Assembly (NCBI RefSeq): GCF_001598475.1 | Contig: NZ_BCZA01000010.1 | Coordinates: 1 to 64,000, forward strand | Length of the DNA: 64,000 nucleotides | DNA from: Pantoea agglomerans NBRC 102470 | GTDB taxonomy: Bacteria; Pseudomonadota; Gammaproteobacteria; Enterobacterales; Enterobacteriaceae | Reading direction: 5' to 3' | Part shown: one piece after another, positions 38,553 through 48,544 of the stretch | Position numbering within the stretch: position 1 is the stretch's first letter | Layout: every line of letters starts with the position of its first letter | Notes under the pieces: generated by a model | Database searches by the model: none | Told to the model about the DNA's origin: nothing | The model's input: the letters and a program-made list of their open reading frames with translations, nothing else | Translations under genes and position numbers: made by a program

Positions 38553-39746
38553 ATGACTTCCACGGAAACAACTGACTGTTCCCCCCGGCATAAAGAAGCG
38601 CACTGGGGTGGTGTATGGGCAATGACGTTGTGTGTATTCGCGCTCATCGCCTCTGAATTCATGCCGGTCAGCCTGTTATCGCCGTTATCACAAGATCTGG
38701 CGGTCAGCGAAGGTCTGGTCGGACAGGGCATCGCTATCTCCGGCGCACTGGCAGTGATCACCAGCCTCTCAATAACCCGCATCGCAGGGAACCTCGACCG
38801 CAAAATTCTGTTGCTGGCGCTCACGCTGGTAATGGCACTATCCGGATTGATGGTGGCGATGGCACCCAACTATCTGACTTACATGACTGGCCGGGCATTG
38901 ATTGGCGTGGTGATTGGCGGTTTCTGGTCGATGTCAGCGGCGGTCGCTATCCGGCTGGTCCCCACCGGGCAGGTGCCGCGCGCGCTGGCCATTTTCAACG
39001 GCGGCAATGCGCTGGCGACGGTTATCGCTGCACCGCTGGGCAGCTATCTCGGTTCTGTCATTGGCTGGCGCGGGGCTTTTTTCAGCCTGGTGCCGGTAGC
39101 CTTGATCGCCCTGATCTGGCAGGCGTTCACGCTGCCATCGATGCCGGTCAACTCGGCCCGGCAGCGCAGCGGAAAAATTCTGCAGCTGCTGCGTTCGCCG
39201 CTGGTTACGGTGGGTATGACCGCCTGCGGCCTGCTCTTTATGGGCCAGTTCACCCTGTTTACCTATCTCCGTCCGTTTCTGGAAACCGTGACGCAGGTTG
39301 ACGTTTCTGCGCTGTCGCTGGTGCTGCTGACCATTGGTGTCGCCGGCTTTATCGGCACGCTGATTATCAGTGCTGTTTTGCAGCGCGGATTCTATCTGAC
39401 CCTGATGATCATCCCGTTGATTATGGCGCTGGTTGCGGTGCTGCTCATGGTGTTTGGTCATCACCTGTGGCTGGTGGCGCCACTGCTTGGCATCTGGGGA
39501 CTGGTGGCAACAGCGGCACCAACCGGATGGTGGGCCTGGATCGCCAGAACCTTTCCGGATAATGCCGAGACCGGTGGCGGATTAATGGTGGCCATCGTAC
39601 AGCTGTCGATTGCTTTGGGGTCGACGCTGGGTGGCCTGGCCTTTGACCATGCAGGCTGGCAGACCACCTTTGCCATCAGCGCCACATTACTGGTCACTGC
39701 CGCCGGACTGGCGATGATCACCGCCCGTAAGGAAAGCGCTGCCTGA
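38553..39746 (+). CDS. MFS efflux transporter, NepI-like
   Basis: A 397-residue 12-helix major facilitator protein of the DHA1 drug-efflux branch. Segments ASEFMPVSLLSPLSQDLAVS, GRALIGVVIGGFWSMSAAVA and MRLVP-like AIRLVPTGQVPRALAIF closely recall E. coli NepI, the purine ribonucleoside exporter. It is divergent from the LysR regulator and followed by a hydrolase gene 68 nt later. Export of a toxic small molecule or nucleoside is likely; the substrate is not proven. Confidence 0.82.
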   Translation: MTSTETTDCSPRHKEAHWGGVWAMTLCVFALIASEFMPVSLLSPLSQDLAVSEGLVGQGIAISGALAVITSLSITRIAGNLDRKILLLALTLVMALSGLMVAMAPNYLTYMTGRALIGVVIGGFWSMSAAVAIRLVPTGQVPRALAIFNGGNALATVIAAPLGSYLGSVIGWRGAFFSLVPVALIALIWQAFTLPSMPVNSARQRSGKILQLLRSPLVTVGMTACGLLFMGQFTLFTYLRPFLETVTQVDVSALSLVLLTIGVAGFIGTLIISAVLQRGFYLTLMIIPLIMALVAVLLMVFGHHLWLVAPLLGIWGLVATAAPTGWWAWIARTFPDNAETGGGLMVAIVQLSIALGSTLGGLAFDHAGWQTTFAISATLLVTAAGLAMITARKESAA

Positions 39747-39814
39747 TAGCAGATGTGTTGTTTAACCGGGCAACCCGTTGCCCTCATGTCGTCAACCCCG
39801 ATAAGGATCTTCTT

Positions 39815-40840
39815 ATGAGAGCATTAACCCTGATGTTTGGACTGTTGATCAGTTCATTTGCGGCCAGCGCTGCCGATATGTCACGCGGCGCCGATAACTT
39901 TTATCAAAGCGAGAAAGTCACCCGCGAGAAAGTCACCTTTAAAAACCAGTATCAGATGGGTGTGACCGGCACGCTGTACAGACCGAAAGAGGCCGGTAAA
40001 ACGGTGCGCCTTCCGGCAATTGTGGTAGGTCATCCGATGGGCGCAGTCAAAGAGCAGAGCGCCAGCCTCTATGCGCAGAAAATGGCTGAGCAGGGATTTG
40101 TTACCCTGGCAATTGATCTTTCATTCTGGGGCGAAAGTGAAGGCCAGCCACGCAACGCGGTCTCTCCGGATATCTATGCCGAAGACTTCAGCGCCGCCGT
40201 GGATTACCTGGGTACCCGCGAATTTGTCGATCGCGACAGGATTGGTGTGCTGGGTATCTGTGGCAGTGGCAGTTTTGTCATCAGCGCAGCGAAGATTGAT
40301 CCCCGCATGAAAGCCATTGCTACCGTCAGCATGTATGACATGGGGTCAGCCAACCGTAATGCGCTGAATAAAAGCCAGACACTGGCGCAGCGCAAGCAAA
40401 TCATTGAAGCGGCGGCACAGCAACGCTATGTAGAGTTCACCGGGGGTAAAACTGAGTACACCAGTGGTACACCACATAAAATCGATGCTGATTCGCCTCC
40501 GATAGCCAAAGAGTTCTATGATTTTTACCGGACGCCTCGCGGTGAGTTCACACCGAAAAACAGTTCAGCTGCGCTGACCACGCACCCGACGCTCACCAGC
40601 AACGTGAAATTCATGAACTTCTATCCGTTTAATGACATTGAGACCATCTCACCGCGCCCGATGCTCTTCATCACGGGTGATAAAGCGCATTCACGCGAGT
40701 TCAGCGAAGATGCGTTCCAGCGTGCGGCACAGCCCAAAGAGCTCTATATCGTGCCTGATGCAGGCCATGTGGACCTTTATGACCGCACTGACCTGATCCC
40801 GTTTGCGAAGCTGACCGCCTTCTTTAAACAGCATTTGTAA
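39815..40840 (+). CDS. exported alpha/beta hydrolase, dienelactone-hydrolase-like
   Basis: A 341-residue protein with a signal peptide of about 20 residues (cut after ASA) and an alpha/beta hydrolase fold. The nucleophile elbow reads LGICGSGSF, so the nucleophile is probably Cys, as in dienelactone hydrolases. The acid (ITGDKAHS) and His (PDAGHVDLYD) follow in the correct order. ATG at 39815 follows AAGGAT. E. coli YcjY is a related protein of unknown role. It probably shares the LysR-controlled promoter with the MFS gene. Confidence 0.8.
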   Translation: MRALTLMFGLLISSFAASAADMSRGADNFYQSEKVTREKVTFKNQYQMGVTGTLYRPKEAGKTVRLPAIVVGHPMGAVKEQSASLYAQKMAEQGFVTLAIDLSFWGESEGQPRNAVSPDIYAEDFSAAVDYLGTREFVDRDRIGVLGICGSGSFVISAAKIDPRMKAIATVSMYDMGSANRNALNKSQTLAQRKQIIEAAAQQRYVEFTGGKTEYTSGTPHKIDADSPPIAKEFYDFYRTPRGEFTPKNSSAALTTHPTLTSNVKFMNFYPFNDIETISPRPMLFITGDKAHSREFSEDAFQRAAQPKELYIVPDAGHVDLYDRTDLIPFAKLTAFFKQHL

Positions 40841-40862
40841 TCTTCCGCTGATCATTGACTCC

Positions 40863-40892
40863 AGCCCGTCTGCAGCCGCCTGCAGACGGGCT
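40863..40892. terminator. bidirectional terminator, hydrolase / RND genes
   Basis: AGCCCGTCTGCAG-CCGC-CTGCAGACGGGCT, a perfect 13-bp stem between two convergent genes, followed by TT and preceded by no long A-run. A strong stem for both directions. Confidence 0.8.
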
Positions 40893-40899
40893 TTCTGCG

Positions 40900-43800
40900 T
40901 TATTGGCCTTTGCGATGGCGGGTCAGGTAGTGCTTCACCAGCACAAAGAAGAGCGGAACAAAGAACAGCGCCAGTACCGTGCCTGCCAGCGTACCGCCGA
41001 TGATACCGGTGCCGATGGCGATGCGGCTGTTAGCACCGGCGCCCGTCGCCACCGCCAGCGGGATCACCCCGGCGATAAAGGCCAGCGACGTCATCATAAT
41101 TGGCCGCAGACGGGTTCGCGCTGCCTGCAACGCAGCCGCGCTCAGCGAACTTCCCCGACGAACCGCATCCTCCGCAAATTCGATGATCAGTATCGCGTTT
41201 TTGGAGGTGAGTCCGACCGTGGTCAGCAACGCCACCTGGAAGTAGATATCGTTGCTTAATCCGCGCAGTGCCACCGCCAGCACGGTACCCAGCACGCCGA
41301 GCGGCACCGCTAACAGCACGGAGAAAGGCACCGACCAGCTCTCATACAGCGCAGCAAGACAGAGGAACACCACCAGAATCGAGATCGCATACAGCGTGGT
41401 TGACTGCCCGCCCGCCTGCTTCTCCTGCAGCGAAAGACCGCTCCATGCCCCTGTGGTCCCTGCCGGGAGTTCATTGGCCAGTCGCTCAATGGTGTTCATG
41501 GCATCGCCGGAGCTGAACCCTTCGGCGTTCTGCCCCTGTATTTCGTAGGAGGCAGAGCCGTTGTAGCGGTTAAGGCTTTCGGGTCCCATGGTCCATCGGG
41601 TCGAGGCAAACGCCGAGAATGGCGTCATGGTGCCCTCACTGTTACGGATGTACCATTTATCCAGATCAGAAGGTGATGAACGATACTGACCGTCGCCCTG
41701 CACATAGACCCGCTTTACCCGACCCCGGTCGATGAAGTCATTGATATAGGCACCGCCCCAGGCGCTGGTCAGCGTATCGGTCACGTCATCCAGCTGCAGT
41801 CCCAGTGCCACCGCTTTGCTGGTATCAATATCGACCTGCAACTGCGGCGTTTGCGGCAGGATATTGGCCCGCACGCCGAGCAGTTCCGGGCTTTGCGCTG
41901 CGCTTTGTAAGAGCTGATCGCGCAGGTTGCCCAGTTGCTCACGCGTGGTGCCACCGCTGGCCAGCAGCTCATAAGTAAAACCGTTGTTCTGTCCCAGACC
42001 CGGCACCGACGGCGGCGTCAGCGCAAAGATCTGCGCATCCCGAATCGACGCCAGCGCGTAGGTGGCGCGCCCGGCAATCGCTTCGGCAGAGTTTTCACTA
42101 CCCGGTCGCTGATCCCAGTTCTTAAGCTTGATAAACGCCATACCGGCATTCTGCGCAGCACCGCTGAAGTTAAAACCGTTGATGGTGAAGACCACATCAA
42201 TATTCTGTTTCTCTTCGGTCAGGAACCAGTCAACTATCTGCTGATTGACTGCCTCAGTACGGCTGGCCGTAGCACCCGCTGGCAATGTCGCCTGAAGCAT
42301 GATGCTGCCCTGATCTTCAGTCGGCAGGAAACTACCCGGCAAGCGGGTAAACATCACAAACAGCACAACGCCCATTGCCGCATAAAGCGATACCATGATC
42401 AGCGGACGGCGCAGAGTGCTCACCACTTTGTGACGATACTGGCGCTCGGTGGCGGCATAAAAGCGGTTAAAACCGCCAAAGAAGCCTTTACGATGGGGTG
42501 AGGTCGGCCGCAGCAACATGCCACACAGTGCAGGCGTCAGGGTCAGTGCCACCACCACGGAGAAGGTCATGGCGGCGATGATGGTGATGGAGAACTGCCG
42601 GTAAATCACACCGGTCGACCCGGCGAAAAAGGCCATGGGCAGAAATACCGCGGAGAGCACCAGCGCGATAGCCACCAGCGCGCCGGAGATCTCTTTCATC
42701 GACTTTTCCGTTGCCTCACGCGCCGGCAGACCTTCGTCATGCATAATGCGTTCGACGTTTTCGACGACCACGATGGCATCATCCACCAGCAGCCCGATGG
42801 CCAGCACCATAGCAAACAGCGTCAGGGTATTGATGGTGTAGCCGCACAGCGCCAGTACGCCAAAGGTGCCGAGCAGTACCACCGGCACCGCCAGCGCCGG
42901 GATCAGCGTCGCACGGATATTCTGCAGGAACAGGTACATCACCACTACCACCAGCGCGATCGCTTCGATCAGGGTGATCACCACATCCTCAACGGAGATT
43001 TTGATGAAGTCAGTGCTGTCGAGCGCATAAGCCACCTCATAACCTTCCGGCATTGAGTGGCGATACTCTTCAACTTTGTTTTTCACCAGCGTCGCGGTGG
43101 CCAGCGCATTCGCGCCCGGCGCCAGCATCACACCGACACCCGCCGCAGGATGCCCGTTGAGTCGGGTGGTCATGTCATAGGATTCGCCGCCCAGCTCCAC
43201 CCGCGCCACATCACCCACACGCACGATGGCACCGCTTTTGTCGCTTTTGACGATGATGTTTCGGAACTGCTCTGGCGTTTGCAGTCGCGACTGCGCTCTG
43301 ACCGTGGCGGTGAGCTGCTGATTATCAGGCGATGGCAGGCCGCCGATTTTACCGGCTGAAACCTGAATGTTCTGCGAGCGTATCGCCGCCGACACATCGG
43401 AGGGCTGCAACGCAAAGGAGTTTAGTTTGAAGGGATCGAGCCAGATGCGCATCGCGTACTGACCGCCGAACACCTGGATGTCACCGACCCCTTCGGTCCT
43501 GGCCAGCGGCTCCTGCATATTACTGACCAGCCAGTCACCGATATCCGTGCTGTTGCTTTTGCCCGTGGTGTCATACAACCCCATCACCAGCAGGAAGTTT
43601 GACTGCGATTTGGTGACGGTAACACCAAGCTGCTGCACTTCGCTGGGCAGACGGGAGAGCGCCTGCTGCACCTTGTTCTGCACCTGCACCTGAGCCGTGT
43701 CCGGATCGGTGCCCTGACTGAAGGTGACGGTAACCGACACATTCCCCTGTGAACTGCTGCTGGAGGTAAAATAGAGCAGATTATCCAGCCCGGTAAGCTG

Positions 43801-44004
43801 CTGCTCGATCACCTGCGTGACGCTGTTCTCCAGCGTCTCCGCAGAAGCACCGGTGTACGTTGCGCTGATATTCACCGAAGGCGGCGCAACATCGGGATAT
43901 TGTTCAACCGGCAACAGGGTAATGGAGAGCGCGCCAAGCAGCATGATTAAAATGGCAACAACCCATGCAAAAACGGGACGATAAATAAAAAAACGAGAAA
44001 ACAT
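40900..44004 (-). CDS. RND efflux pump, AcrB-type (HAE1), orphan
   Basis: A 1034-residue inner-membrane pump of the hydrophobe/amphiphile efflux family with 12 membrane helices and two large periplasmic loops. The proton-relay residues are present: Asp-Asp in IGLLVDDAIVVVENVER and the Lys in GLTSKNAILIIEFA. ATG at 44004 (MFSRFFIYRPVFAWV) follows GGAAGAG and matches the family's N-terminus; the 19-residue extension upstream is not conserved. No adaptor or outer-membrane channel gene adjoins it, so it must borrow partners such as AcrA and TolC from elsewhere, as AcrD does. Confidence 0.92.
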   Translation of the reverse strand: MFSRFFIYRPVFAWVVAILIMLLGALSITLLPVEQYPDVAPPSVNISATYTGASAETLENSVTQVIEQQLTGLDNLLYFTSSSSSQGNVSVTVTFSQGTDPDTAQVQVQNKVQQALSRLPSEVQQLGVTVTKSQSNFLLVMGLYDTTGKSNSTDIGDWLVSNMQEPLARTEGVGDIQVFGGQYAMRIWLDPFKLNSFALQPSDVSAAIRSQNIQVSAGKIGGLPSPDNQQLTATVRAQSRLQTPEQFRNIIVKSDKSGAIVRVGDVARVELGGESYDMTTRLNGHPAAGVGVMLAPGANALATATLVKNKVEEYRHSMPEGYEVAYALDSTDFIKISVEDVVITLIEAIALVVVVMYLFLQNIRATLIPALAVPVVLLGTFGVLALCGYTINTLTLFAMVLAIGLLVDDAIVVVENVERIMHDEGLPAREATEKSMKEISGALVAIALVLSAVFLPMAFFAGSTGVIYRQFSITIIAAMTFSVVVALTLTPALCGMLLRPTSPHRKGFFGGFNRFYAATERQYRHKVVSTLRRPLIMVSLYAAMGVVLFVMFTRLPGSFLPTEDQGSIMLQATLPAGATASRTEAVNQQIVDWFLTEEKQNIDVVFTINGFNFSGAAQNAGMAFIKLKNWDQRPGSENSAEAIAGRATYALASIRDAQIFALTPPSVPGLGQNNGFTYELLASGGTTREQLGNLRDQLLQSAAQSPELLGVRANILPQTPQLQVDIDTSKAVALGLQLDDVTDTLTSAWGGAYINDFIDRGRVKRVYVQGDGQYRSSPSDLDKWYIRNSEGTMTPFSAFASTRWTMGPESLNRYNGSASYEIQGQNAEGFSSGDAMNTIERLANELPAGTTGAWSGLSLQEKQAGGQSTTLYAISILVVFLCLAALYESWSVPFSVLLAVPLGVLGTVLAVALRGLSNDIYFQVALLTTVGLTSKNAILIIEFAEDAVRRGSSLSAAALQAARTRLRPIMMTSLAFIAGVIPLAVATGAGANSRIAIGTGIIGGTLAGTVLALFFVPLFFVLVKHYLTRHRKGQ

Positions 44005-44258
44005 CAGCGGGATCTCTTCCTTTTGGGCGGGTGCAAAACCTGCATTCCTGCAGGCTAACAAACAGCGTTGATTATAGGGTGTAACCTCAGGCTGAACATC
44101 CTGACGTGATCTTTTCTTAAGGCTGGCTGAGTGCGGCGATATTCTGGCGCTCTTCTGTTGATTAATCTGTTTGGTGCTGGCGCGAGTTTGAGTCTCTGGA
44201 CTGCTCCAGTAAGCACTGTAAAATCGCCGCTCTTGTCGCAGACTTCAGGAGATGCTCA

Positions 44259-44540
44259 ATGGCGCATAAAACCCTGGCTGAGATGAAAGCCAGACTGATG
44301 CAAAGAGATGATTTTCAGGCAGCCTATGAAGCTGAAGCGCGCAAGGAGCGACTACAGGCCTTGTTAGCCGAGTGGCGCAGTCATGCAGGATTAAATAGTG
44401 CTGATGTCGCAGCCAGAATGGGTATCGCCCCCTCCACGCTCTCACGTATGGAAAAAAACATTACGTCAGCCAGCGTGGAGAATCTTTCTAAATACGCGAG
44501 AGCATGTGGCGTAAAGGCGGCTACGCTGATTTTCATCTAA
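44259..44540 (+). CDS. XRE-family regulator, HigA-like
   Basis: A 93-residue protein whose C-terminal half is an XRE helix-turn-helix (LNSADVAARMGIAPSTLSRM, about 45-65); the N-terminal half is a charged helix. The layout MAHKTLAEMKARLM followed by an XRE domain recalls HigA-type antitoxins. No toxin gene precedes it, so it is either an orphan antitoxin or a stand-alone repressor. ATG follows CAGGAG. The upstream short palindrome CTGGA-CTGC-TCCAG may be its operator. Confidence 0.75.
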   Translation: MAHKTLAEMKARLMQRDDFQAAYEAEARKERLQALLAEWRSHAGLNSADVAARMGIAPSTLSRMEKNITSASVENLSKYARACGVKAATLIFI

Positions 44541-44660
44541 CCCTCTGGATTTTAAAGCCTGCCGTCCCGCGGAACACGATGATTTCTTCTTCTGTTCCGT
44601 TATGGGATATATTGGCATCACTATCGTGAAATTTTCTCTGCATAACAGGTTATCCCGGCA

Positions 44661-45008
44661 ATGGCTTTGATCCCTAAAAACTATACGCGGCTGGAAAGCG
44701 GCTACCGTGAGAAAGCACTTAAAATCTATCCGTGGGTGTGTGGACGCTGCTCACGCGAGTTTGTTTATTCAAACCTGCGCGAACTGACGGTTCACCATAT
44801 CGATCACGACCACACCAACAACCCGGAAGATGGCAGTAACTGGGAGTTGTTGTGTCTCTATTGTCATGACCACGAGCACTCAAAGTACACCGAGGCTGAC
44901 CAGTATGGCACCCGTGTAGTGGCTGGCGAGGACGCACAAAAAGATGTTGGTGAGGCCACCTACAATCCCTTTGCTGACCTGAAGTCGATGCTGAATAAGA
45001 AGAAGTAA
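44661..45008 (+). CDS. yajD: HNH nuclease-family protein YajD
   Basis: A 115-residue protein, exactly the length of E. coli YajD. It has a CGRC pair near residue 27, the HNH core HHIDHDHTNNPEDGSNW and the second pair LYCHDHEH. HNH proteins cut DNA or RNA, but no activity is established for YajD. ATG follows a weak ribosome site after the XRE gene; the 120-nt gap suggests a separate unit. Confidence 0.9.
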   Translation: MALIPKNYTRLESGYREKALKIYPWVCGRCSREFVYSNLRELTVHHIDHDHTNNPEDGSNWELLCLYCHDHEHSKYTEADQYGTRVVAGEDAQKDVGEATYNPFADLKSMLNKKK

Positions 45009-45181
45009 TGGCTGAACTGTCAGGCTGGCCGACCTGCCTGACAGTGTCGCTTCCCGAAGAGAATCACAATGTCTGGCCGCGGCCAGAACATAACGTAGTC
45101 CGTCATGCCAGATGCCACCTTGGCCAGACTCAGCGCGATATGAATCCTTTACCAGCCGGTTATTTCAGATTTTGATATCAG

Positions 45182-45625
45182 TTATGGCCGGGAGAACCGT
45201 ACGTCAATCCCCCCCTCACCGACACGCTTTTTGAGGCTATCTGTCGACAGCACCTTTCCTATTGGCGTGTAGCTATAGGAGCTCTGGAATGTCTCGTAAA
45301 AAAGAACCAGCGTCTTATTGCCATACAGCATCACATCGCCCTGCTGGATCGTGCCGGGTTTATGCGGATCGCTATTAAGAGCAGCAGGCAGGTCTGCAAA
45401 CTTCTCATTGCCGTTCAGCTCCTCCATCGTCATGGTCAGCGGGAGTTGCTGTACAAATGCTTCCGCGGTGGCGTTATCCGCCAGCGCAATCTCATACGAC
45501 TGATGGTTGATCGTCATAATAATCTTCATGGGACGCAGCTCTCCTGCCCGAACCGGGCCACTGGCTTTAGCGGGTATCAGACTATAGGTGGAAAGTAAGA
45601 TCAGAAAAAGTAAGGCTCTTTTCAT
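45182..45625 (-). CDS. exported cyclophilin-like fold protein
   Basis: A 147-residue protein with a signal peptide of about 24 residues (cut near AKA-SGP) and a cyclophilin-like beta-barrel domain: MKIIMTINHQSYEIALADN, then FVQQLPLTMTMEELNGNEKF, GDVMLYGNKTLVLFYE and YTPIGKV. Family members are often annotated as hydrolases or oxidoreductases without proof. The ATG at 45625 follows GGAGAG and gives a clean signal peptide; a 29-residue upstream extension is not needed. Monocistronic. Confidence 0.78.
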   Translation of the reverse strand: MKRALLFLILLSTYSLIPAKASGPVRAGELRPMKIIMTINHQSYEIALADNATAEAFVQQLPLTMTMEELNGNEKFADLPAALNSDPHKPGTIQQGDVMLYGNKTLVLFYETFQSSYSYTPIGKVLSTDSLKKRVGEGGIDVRFSRP

Positions 45626-45979
45626 AAGGTTGCTCTCCGGATTATGGCGCATCTGTTCAGACATGGAGTGCGTTACTGCGATCGCCGTCCAGCCCTGAAT
45701 AAACTGGCTCACTTACCCGCCGTTATCTGATGGTAAAGATTTATCCTTCACCCTTTCGCTGCACCATCACCCTGTCGGCGGAACTCGCGCGCCGCTTATT
45801 CTGCAACAGCCCGGATGCGCTGCGCTTCATCTGATGTGCTGAACTGATTTGCGGCTTACGTTTCGGACTGTCGAAACATTTTGAGAAATATTTTCCCTGA
45901 ATAACAGCCAGTTTCCACGTTGTTGCAACTATTTCTGTACCAGGCTTAACAAATAACAACAGAGACAATGTGGAGCATT
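45626..45979. other. divergent intergenic region, cyclophilin-like gene / ydeP
   Basis: No gene supported. It must hold the two divergent promoters. The frame on the minus strand at 45741-45968 has no ribosome site and an unlikely composition. Confidence 0.4.
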
Positions 45980-48307
45980 ATGAAAGAGCAAAATCGCACA
46001 AATGGCATCGCTCCTTATGGGGGTGCCGCCGGAGGATGGGGGGCATTGAAGGCGGTTGCCGATGCTATCCGCGGCCAGATGTCAGTGAAACAGGATGTGA
46101 TCGCCCTGTTTAAAGTCAACCAGCCGCAGGGCTTTGACTGTCCGGGCTGCGCCTGGCCCGACCCGCAACATGCCTCATCTTTTGAGTTCTGCGAAAACGG
46201 CGCAAAAGCCGTCTCCTGGGAAGCCACCAGCAAACGCACCACACCGGAATTTTTTGCCGCTCATACCGTGACTGAGCTGTGGGAGCGCAGCGCACTGCAT
46301 CTGGAGGGCGAAGGCCGCCTGACCCATCCGATGAAGTACGATGCCGCTACAGATACCTATCAGCCCATCGAATGGGAGACGGCATTCCGGGAGATTGGAG
46401 AACATCTGCGCAGCTACGACGATCCGGACAGCGTAGAGTTTTATACTTCGGGACGCGCCTCCAATGAAGCGGCGTTTCTGTGGCAACTTTTCGCCCGCGA
46501 ATATGGCACCAATAACTTCCCTGACTGCTCAAACATGTGCCATGAACCGACCAGTGTCGGGCTTCCGGAGTCAATTGGCGTCGGCAAAGGGACGGTAGAG
46601 CTGGAAGATTTTGATCACTGCGACCTGGTCCTTTGTATCGGCCACAACCCAGGTACCAACCATCCGCGCATGCTGGGCACGCTACGGGAAGTGTCGAAAC
46701 GCGGTGCCACTATTGTGGCGATCAACCCGCTGCGTGAACGTGGCCTGGAGCGTTTTACTTCGCCGCAGAGCCCGATTGAGATGCTGTCAATGAGCTCCAC
46801 TGAACTGGCATCGACCTACTACAAGGTCAGGGTGGGCGGTGACGCAGCGATGCTGAAAGGGGTGATGAAGATCCTTCTCACTATGCACGAGGAGGCGCTG
46901 AGCAAAGGCGAACCCGGCGTCATTGATGAAGCATTCATTACTGAGCACACTGAAGGCTTTGACGCCCTGAAAGCCGACCTGGAGAGCACGGACTGGGAGC
47001 ATATCCTGAAAGTCTCGGGCATGGCCCGTGAGGAGATCCAGCATATCGCCCGGCTCTACGCCAGCGCTGAACGTACCATCATCTGTTATGGCATGGGAAT
47101 TACTCAGCACCAGTACGGCACTCAGAACGTGCAGCAAATCGCTAACCTGCTGCTGATGCGCGGCAATATCGGCAAGCCGGGTGCAGGTATCTGTCCGTTA
47201 CGCGGTCACTCCAATGTGCAGGGCGATCGCACAGTGGGCATCACAGAGATCCCGCCGCAGTCGCTGCTGGATGGCATAGAGAGGGTGTTTGGTTTCCGCC
47301 CGCCGCAGAAGCATGGTCACGGCGCCATTGAGGCAATAAAGGCGATGCGCGACGGCAAAGCCAAAGCGTTGCTGTGTCTGGGCGGCAACCTGGCGGAAGC
47401 GATTTCCGATCCCCAGGTCACATTCCCGGCGATGCGCAATCTTGATCTGGTGGTGCATATGGCGACCAAACTGAACCGCTCGCACCTGTTACTGGGTAAA
47501 CATAATTATCTGCTGCCGGTGCTGGGCCGAACAGAGACCGATGTTCAGGCAACCGGCGCGCAGAGCGTCACCGTGGAAGATTCGATGTCGATGGTGCATG
47601 CCTCACGCGGTTCGCTGGATCCCGCCTCACCCCATCTGAAGTCTGAACCGGCGCTGGTCGCCTCACTGGCGAAGGCAACGCTGCCGGACAGCGTGGTTGA
47701 CTGGTCGGCCATGGCAGCCGATTACAGCCGCATCCGCGATGCCATTGAAGCGGTGTTCCCGGCGTTTGAAAACTTCAATGAGAGGATTAAGCATCCGGGA
47801 GGTTTCCGGCTCTATAATGCCGCCTCAGAGCGCGTATGGCTGACGCCATCTGGCCGTGCGCAGTTTAAAGTGATGCAGGGCATCAATGAAGATCCCCGCT
47901 CGCTGAAGTGCCATGATCTGGTGCTCACTACCCTGCGCAGTCACGATCAGTACAACACCACGCTTTACGGGCTGAATGACCGCTATCGTGGCGTGACAGG
48001 CCGCCGCGATGTGCTGTTTATCAATGCAGAAGAGGCGGAGAAGCGACAGTTACGGGTCGGTGACCGTGTCGATCTGATGGCGCTGGACCCGGATGGCAAT
48101 CCCACCTCGCGCCAGATGAAAAACCTGACCATCGTGATTATTGATATGGCCCCAGGTTCGGTCGGCGCTTACTATCCCGAAGCCAATGTGATGGTTCCGC
48201 TCGACAGCCACGATACCAAAAGCGGCATTCCCGCCTATAAAAGTATTCCGATATCCATGAAACGTGTCACTGACGAGACCCGGACGACCTCAAGCGTTTT
48301 ACGCTAG
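45980..48307 (+). CDS. ydeP: FdhF/YdeP-family molybdopterin oxidoreductase
   Basis: A 775-residue cytoplasmic protein of the molybdopterin oxidoreductase superfamily, alignable with E. coli YdeP throughout ([67 protein letters not shown]). The CPGC and CSNMC cysteines may hold an iron-sulfur cluster. YdeP is associated with acid resistance in E. coli; its reaction is unknown. ATG at 45980 follows GGAG; an in-frame ATG lies 12 nt earlier. No fdhD or mob genes are adjacent. Confidence 0.92.
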   Translation: MKEQNRTNGIAPYGGAAGGWGALKAVADAIRGQMSVKQDVIALFKVNQPQGFDCPGCAWPDPQHASSFEFCENGAKAVSWEATSKRTTPEFFAAHTVTELWERSALHLEGEGRLTHPMKYDAATDTYQPIEWETAFREIGEHLRSYDDPDSVEFYTSGRASNEAAFLWQLFAREYGTNNFPDCSNMCHEPTSVGLPESIGVGKGTVELEDFDHCDLVLCIGHNPGTNHPRMLGTLREVSKRGATIVAINPLRERGLERFTSPQSPIEMLSMSSTELASTYYKVRVGGDAAMLKGVMKILLTMHEEALSKGEPGVIDEAFITEHTEGFDALKADLESTDWEHILKVSGMAREEIQHIARLYASAERTIICYGMGITQHQYGTQNVQQIANLLLMRGNIGKPGAGICPLRGHSNVQGDRTVGITEIPPQSLLDGIERVFGFRPPQKHGHGAIEAIKAMRDGKAKALLCLGGNLAEAISDPQVTFPAMRNLDLVVHMATKLNRSHLLLGKHNYLLPVLGRTETDVQATGAQSVTVEDSMSMVHASRGSLDPASPHLKSEPALVASLAKATLPDSVVDWSAMAADYSRIRDAIEAVFPAFENFNERIKHPGGFRLYNAASERVWLTPSGRAQFKVMQGINEDPRSLKCHDLVLTTLRSHDQYNTTLYGLNDRYRGVTGRRDVLFINAEEAEKRQLRVGDRVDLMALDPDGNPTSRQMKNLTIVIIDMAPGSVGAYYPEANVMVPLDSHDTKSGIPAYKSIPISMKRVTDETRTTSSVLR

Positions 48308-48544
48308 TCAGGCGTCTCAATACGTGAATGTTGCCAGCGTGGCCGGTGCTCCGGTCACGCTGTTCTCATTGTTGCGCCCTGAAGTTTTATCGATCCTCTC
48401 TGCCTGCTTTACCGCCTGTAAAGCACCCGACGTGAAGCAAGCCTGACGGTAACATCATATACACTACAGTCCTGAAAACGGCTCTATAAACGATCGACTC
48501 TTTTTTGCCTGCGCAGATGTTCAGCGCCCTACCGGAAAAATGCC

